From Deltaproteobacteria bacterium (GTDB taxonomy: Bacteria > Desulfobacterota > Syntrophia > Syntrophales > Smithellaceae), in NCBI GenBank assembly GCA_011046295.1, contig DSAV01000264.1, forward strand, positions 1 to 7,091: a stretch of 7,091 bases of DNA, written 5' to 3'. This document shows, piece after piece, positions 5,071 through 7,091 of this stretch (its first letter is position 1; the number at the start of each line of letters is the position of its first letter). The position numbers and the translations under genes were made by a program. The notes below the pieces were generated by a model. That model searched no databases, had not been told where the DNA came from, and worked only from the letters and a program-made list of their open reading frames with translations.

Positions 5071-6506
5071 TTTTTCCAGACTACATCCGGCTTGCGCGCG
5101 GCCAATACTTCATCGAGCCGGCGCACCGGTGTCGTTAGGGGTGCGTCTTTTACGCGCTGCGGATTTTCTTTGGCCTCTCGGGAAATCTCCATCATCGCTT
5201 CACAAAAAGCATCGAGCGTCTCTTTACTTTCCGTTTCCGTCGGTTCAATCATGAGCGCTTCGGGGACAATCAGCGGAAAATAAATTGTCGGCGGGTGATA
5301 CCCAAAATCAATCAGGCGTTTGGCAATATCGGAAGTATGAACGCCTGATTCGGCAACCTGTCTTTTCCCGGAAAAAACACATTCATGCATACAGACACGG
5401 TCATAAGGCAGGTCGTAATAAGATTTGAGCTTTTCTTTAATGTAATTGGCGTTTAATACCGCCATTTCGGATGCGCGCGTAAGCCCTTCTGCGCCGAGCG
5501 ACCGGATATAAGCATAGGCTTTAACGACGACATTGAAGTTTCCGTAAAAGGCGCGTACCCGTCCGATGGAAAGAGGAAAATCATAAGACCATCCGTAAAT
5601 TCCACCCTTTTTTGTGATGCGGGGCACAGGCAAAAAATCTGCCAGCACGGAGCTGACGCCTACCGGCCCGCTGCCGGGGCCCCCGCCGCCGTGCGGCGTG
5701 GAAAAGGTTTTGTGCAAATTGAGCTGAATAACGTCAAAGCCCAGGTCTCCGGGACGGGTTTTTCCCAAAAAAGCGTTGGCGTTTGCTCCGTCGCCGTAGA
5801 TTAGGCCGCCCTTGCCGTGAACAATCTGCGCGACTTTTTCCATATTCTTTTCGAAGAGTCCCAGCGTATTGGGATTGGTGAGCATCAGGGCGGCGACGTC
5901 TTCCGTCATCAAAGATTCCAGGTGAAGCACATCCACATCACCTTCTTTATTTGAGCGCAAAGTGAGAGTTTCGAAGCCGCAAAGAGCGCCCGATGCCGGG
6001 TTGGTACCGTGAGCCGTGTCCGGAATCAGCACAAAACGGCGATTCTCTCCTTTTTGTTCAAAATATTTTTTAATTATCATTATCCCGGTAAGCTCGCCGT
6101 GAGCTCCTGCCGCGGGTTGCAGCGTAAAATGAGCCATGCCGAAAATATCGCATAGGTGCTTTTGTGTTTCGTCAAGCAACCGGAGATTGCCCTGGGCAAA
6201 AGCATCCGGCGCGTATGGGTGCAGCGATGTGAATTGTGTAAAGGTCGCGACAGTTTCATTGACCTTGGGATTATATTTCATGGTGCAGGAACCCAGCGGG
6301 TAAAAACCAAGATCCACACCGAAATTGCGCCTTGATAAATTCGTGTAGTGCCGTACTAGATCAATTTCGGAAACTTCGGGAAGGTCCAGATCATCGCGCA
6401 GATATTTTTTTTCAATGAGCGAATCTATGGCTATTTCCGGTATATCACATTTCGGCACGTCCGCAGCCCTTCGACCGGTTTTGCTGATTTCAAAAATAAG
6501 TTCCAT
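5067..6506 (-). CDS. gcvPB: Glycine dehydrogenase (decarboxylating) subunit 2, P-protein beta
   Basis: This is the PLP-carrying subunit of the two-subunit P-protein, which decarboxylates glycine and passes the aminomethyl group to the lipoyl arm of the H-protein. The PLP lysine is Lys266 in LNLHKTFSTPHGGGGPG, a hallmark of the family. Other family blocks are GSCTMKYNPKVNE (72-84), the glycine-rich QPAAGAHGE (130-138), DTAHGTNPASGA (163-174) and the active-site YGDGANANA (237-245). The length of 479 residues matches the bacterial split form. The N-terminus MELIFEISKTGRR matches the usual start, and a G-rich Shine-Dalgarno (GAGGGG within 6511-6518) precedes it. It follows gcvPA by 15 bp and overlaps lipA by 4 bp (ATGA), so all are co-transcribed. 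No damage is visible. Confidence 0.97.
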   Translation of the reverse strand: MELIFEISKTGRRAADVPKCDIPEIAIDSLIEKKYLRDDLDLPEVSEIDLVRHYTNLSRRNFGVDLGFYPLGSCTMKYNPKVNETVATFTQFTSLHPYAPDAFAQGNLRLLDETQKHLCDIFGMAHFTLQPAAGAHGELTGIMIIKKYFEQKGENRRFVLIPDTAHGTNPASGALCGFETLTLRSNKEGDVDVLHLESLMTEDVAALMLTNPNTLGLFEKNMEKVAQIVHGKGGLIYGDGANANAFLGKTRPGDLGFDVIQLNLHKTFSTPHGGGGPGSGPVGVSSVLADFLPVPRITKKGGIYGWSYDFPLSIGRVRAFYGNFNVVVKAYAYIRSLGAEGLTRASEMAVLNANYIKEKLKSYYDLPYDRVCMHECVFSGKRQVAESGVHTSDIAKRLIDFGYHPPTIYFPLIVPEALMIEPTETESKETLDAFCEAMMEISREAKENPQRVKDAPLTTPVRRLDEVLAARKPDVVWKK

Positions 6507-6510
6507 GAAG

Positions 6511-6519
6511 CCCCCCTCT
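6511..6519 (-). promoter_or_regulatory. Ribosome binding site of gcvPB
   Basis: On the minus strand AGAGGGGGG lies in the 15-bp gap between gcvPA and gcvPB, with the GAGG core 8 nt before the ATG at 6506. The run of six G is unusual, but it supports initiation at this ATG. Confidence 0.55.
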
Positions 6520-6521
6520 TT

Positions 6522-7091
6522 TTATTTCAGTATCTCGATCACATGGTCAATGCCTTCTTTGGAGAGCAGTTCCGTAGCGCAGAAAAGCAGCGAGTTTTTC
6601 AATTCCGGATAATCCTTGCTTAAATCATAGCCGCCGATGATGCCCTCATTCGCCAGCCTGTCATTGACTTCCCGCGCGTCGGGGCAGCTGACAACAAATT
6701 CGTTGTAAACAGGCGCGGGAAAAACAACTTTCCAGCCGTGCATTTGCAGGAGCTGCTCTTTCAGATACCGCGCCCTATAAATGTTTAGCAGGGCTAGTTT
6801 GCGCAGATTTTTTCCCAGCGCGGCCAGATACACACCCGCAGCCAGCGCGCAAAGAGCTTCATTGGAGCAAATATTGGAGGTGGCTTTTTCCCGGCGGATA
6901 TGCTGTTCGCGGGTTTGCAGCGTGAGCACAAAGCCGCGCTTGCCGTCTTTATCGACAGTTGCGCCGGCCAACCTTCCAGGAATGCGCCGCATGAATTTTT
7001 CCTGCGCGGCGAATATTCCCAGATACGGCCCTCCGTAATTAAGGGGATTGCCGAAGCTCTGGCCTTCGCCGACGACGAAATCCGCGCCGCA
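6522..7091 (-). CDS. gcvPA: Glycine dehydrogenase (decarboxylating) subunit 1, P-protein alpha, 5'-truncated by window edge
   Basis: This is the C-terminal 189 residues of the alpha subunit, which pairs with GcvPB to form the decarboxylating P-protein. The frame is open to the window edge, so the in-frame ATG at 6992 is internal and not the start; the full protein is normally about 440-450 residues. The first visible residues contain GEGQSFGNPLNYGGPYLG, a strongly conserved block. They are followed by RRIPGRLAG and then REQHIRREKATSNICSNEALC, given here as its two halves REQHIRREKA and TSNICSNEALC. The C-terminal domain ends normally with a TAA at 6522. There is no PLP lysine in this subunit, as expected. 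It is the first gene of the operon inside the window; gcvT and gcvH probably lie upstream, beyond 7091, which cannot be confirmed here. Confidence 0.95.
   Translation of the reverse strand, partial: CGADFVVGEGQSFGNPLNYGGPYLGIFAAQEKFMRRIPGRLAGATVDKDGKRGFVLTLQTREQHIRREKATSNICSNEALCALAAGVYLAALGKNLRKLALLNIYRARYLKEQLLQMHGWKVVFPAPVYNEFVVSCPDAREVNDRLANEGIIGGYDLSKDYPELKNSLLFCATELLSKEGIDHVIEILK

Noticed and set aside
6990..6992. ATG at 6992 as the start of a 156-residue protein
   Set aside because: The frame stays open to the window edge, and the upstream residues match the conserved GcvPA block GEGQSFGNPLNYGGPYLG. This Met is internal.

Overview
The window reads as a compact bacterial chromosomal segment of moderate GC content, with two gene groups that converge near position 2855. 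Almost every base is coding, and the only noticeable gap is the 97 bp at 2357-2453. No rRNA, tRNA, insertion sequence, CRISPR array or phage gene was seen. A split P-protein (gcvPA/gcvPB), lipA and lpdA in one operon, an ECF-type uptake transporter and a short RNase D together suggest an anaerobic Gram-negative-type bacterium, perhaps Desulfobacterota/Syntrophales-like. That placement is inference from gene content only and has low confidence.

Plus strand, 1-2861: the 3' part of an ECF transporter ATPase (EcfA/CbiO type) is followed after 8 bp by its transmembrane partner EcfT and after 9 bp by a DEDDy 3'-5' exonuclease of the RNase D family with one HRDC domain. These three probably form one transcription unit. 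No terminator was found after the exonuclease. The following 97 bp hold a perfect TATAAT, a strong ribosome binding site with a possible 20-codon leader ORF, and then a second strong ribosome binding site. The latter serves an unrecognised 135-residue basic protein made of two clearly duplicated 39-residue units.

Minus strand, 7091-2851: gcvPA (5' end outside the window), gcvPB, lipA and lpdA are transcribed in that order with gaps of 15 bp, -4 bp and 9 bp, so this is a tightly packed operon. GcvPA and GcvPB form the PLP-dependent glycine decarboxylase. LipA makes the lipoyl group carried by the H-protein. LpdA reoxidises dihydrolipoyl H-protein. The T- and H-proteins are not in the window and are expected upstream, beyond 7091. 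The operon appears to end in an intrinsic terminator that overlaps both the lpdA stop codon and the 3' end of the convergent 135-residue gene.

Most of the window is well-understood metabolism. The parts that merit a second look are the duplicated small protein with its odd leader, and the terminator shared between two overlapping coding ends. I did not find convincing evidence of a wholly new multi-gene system.
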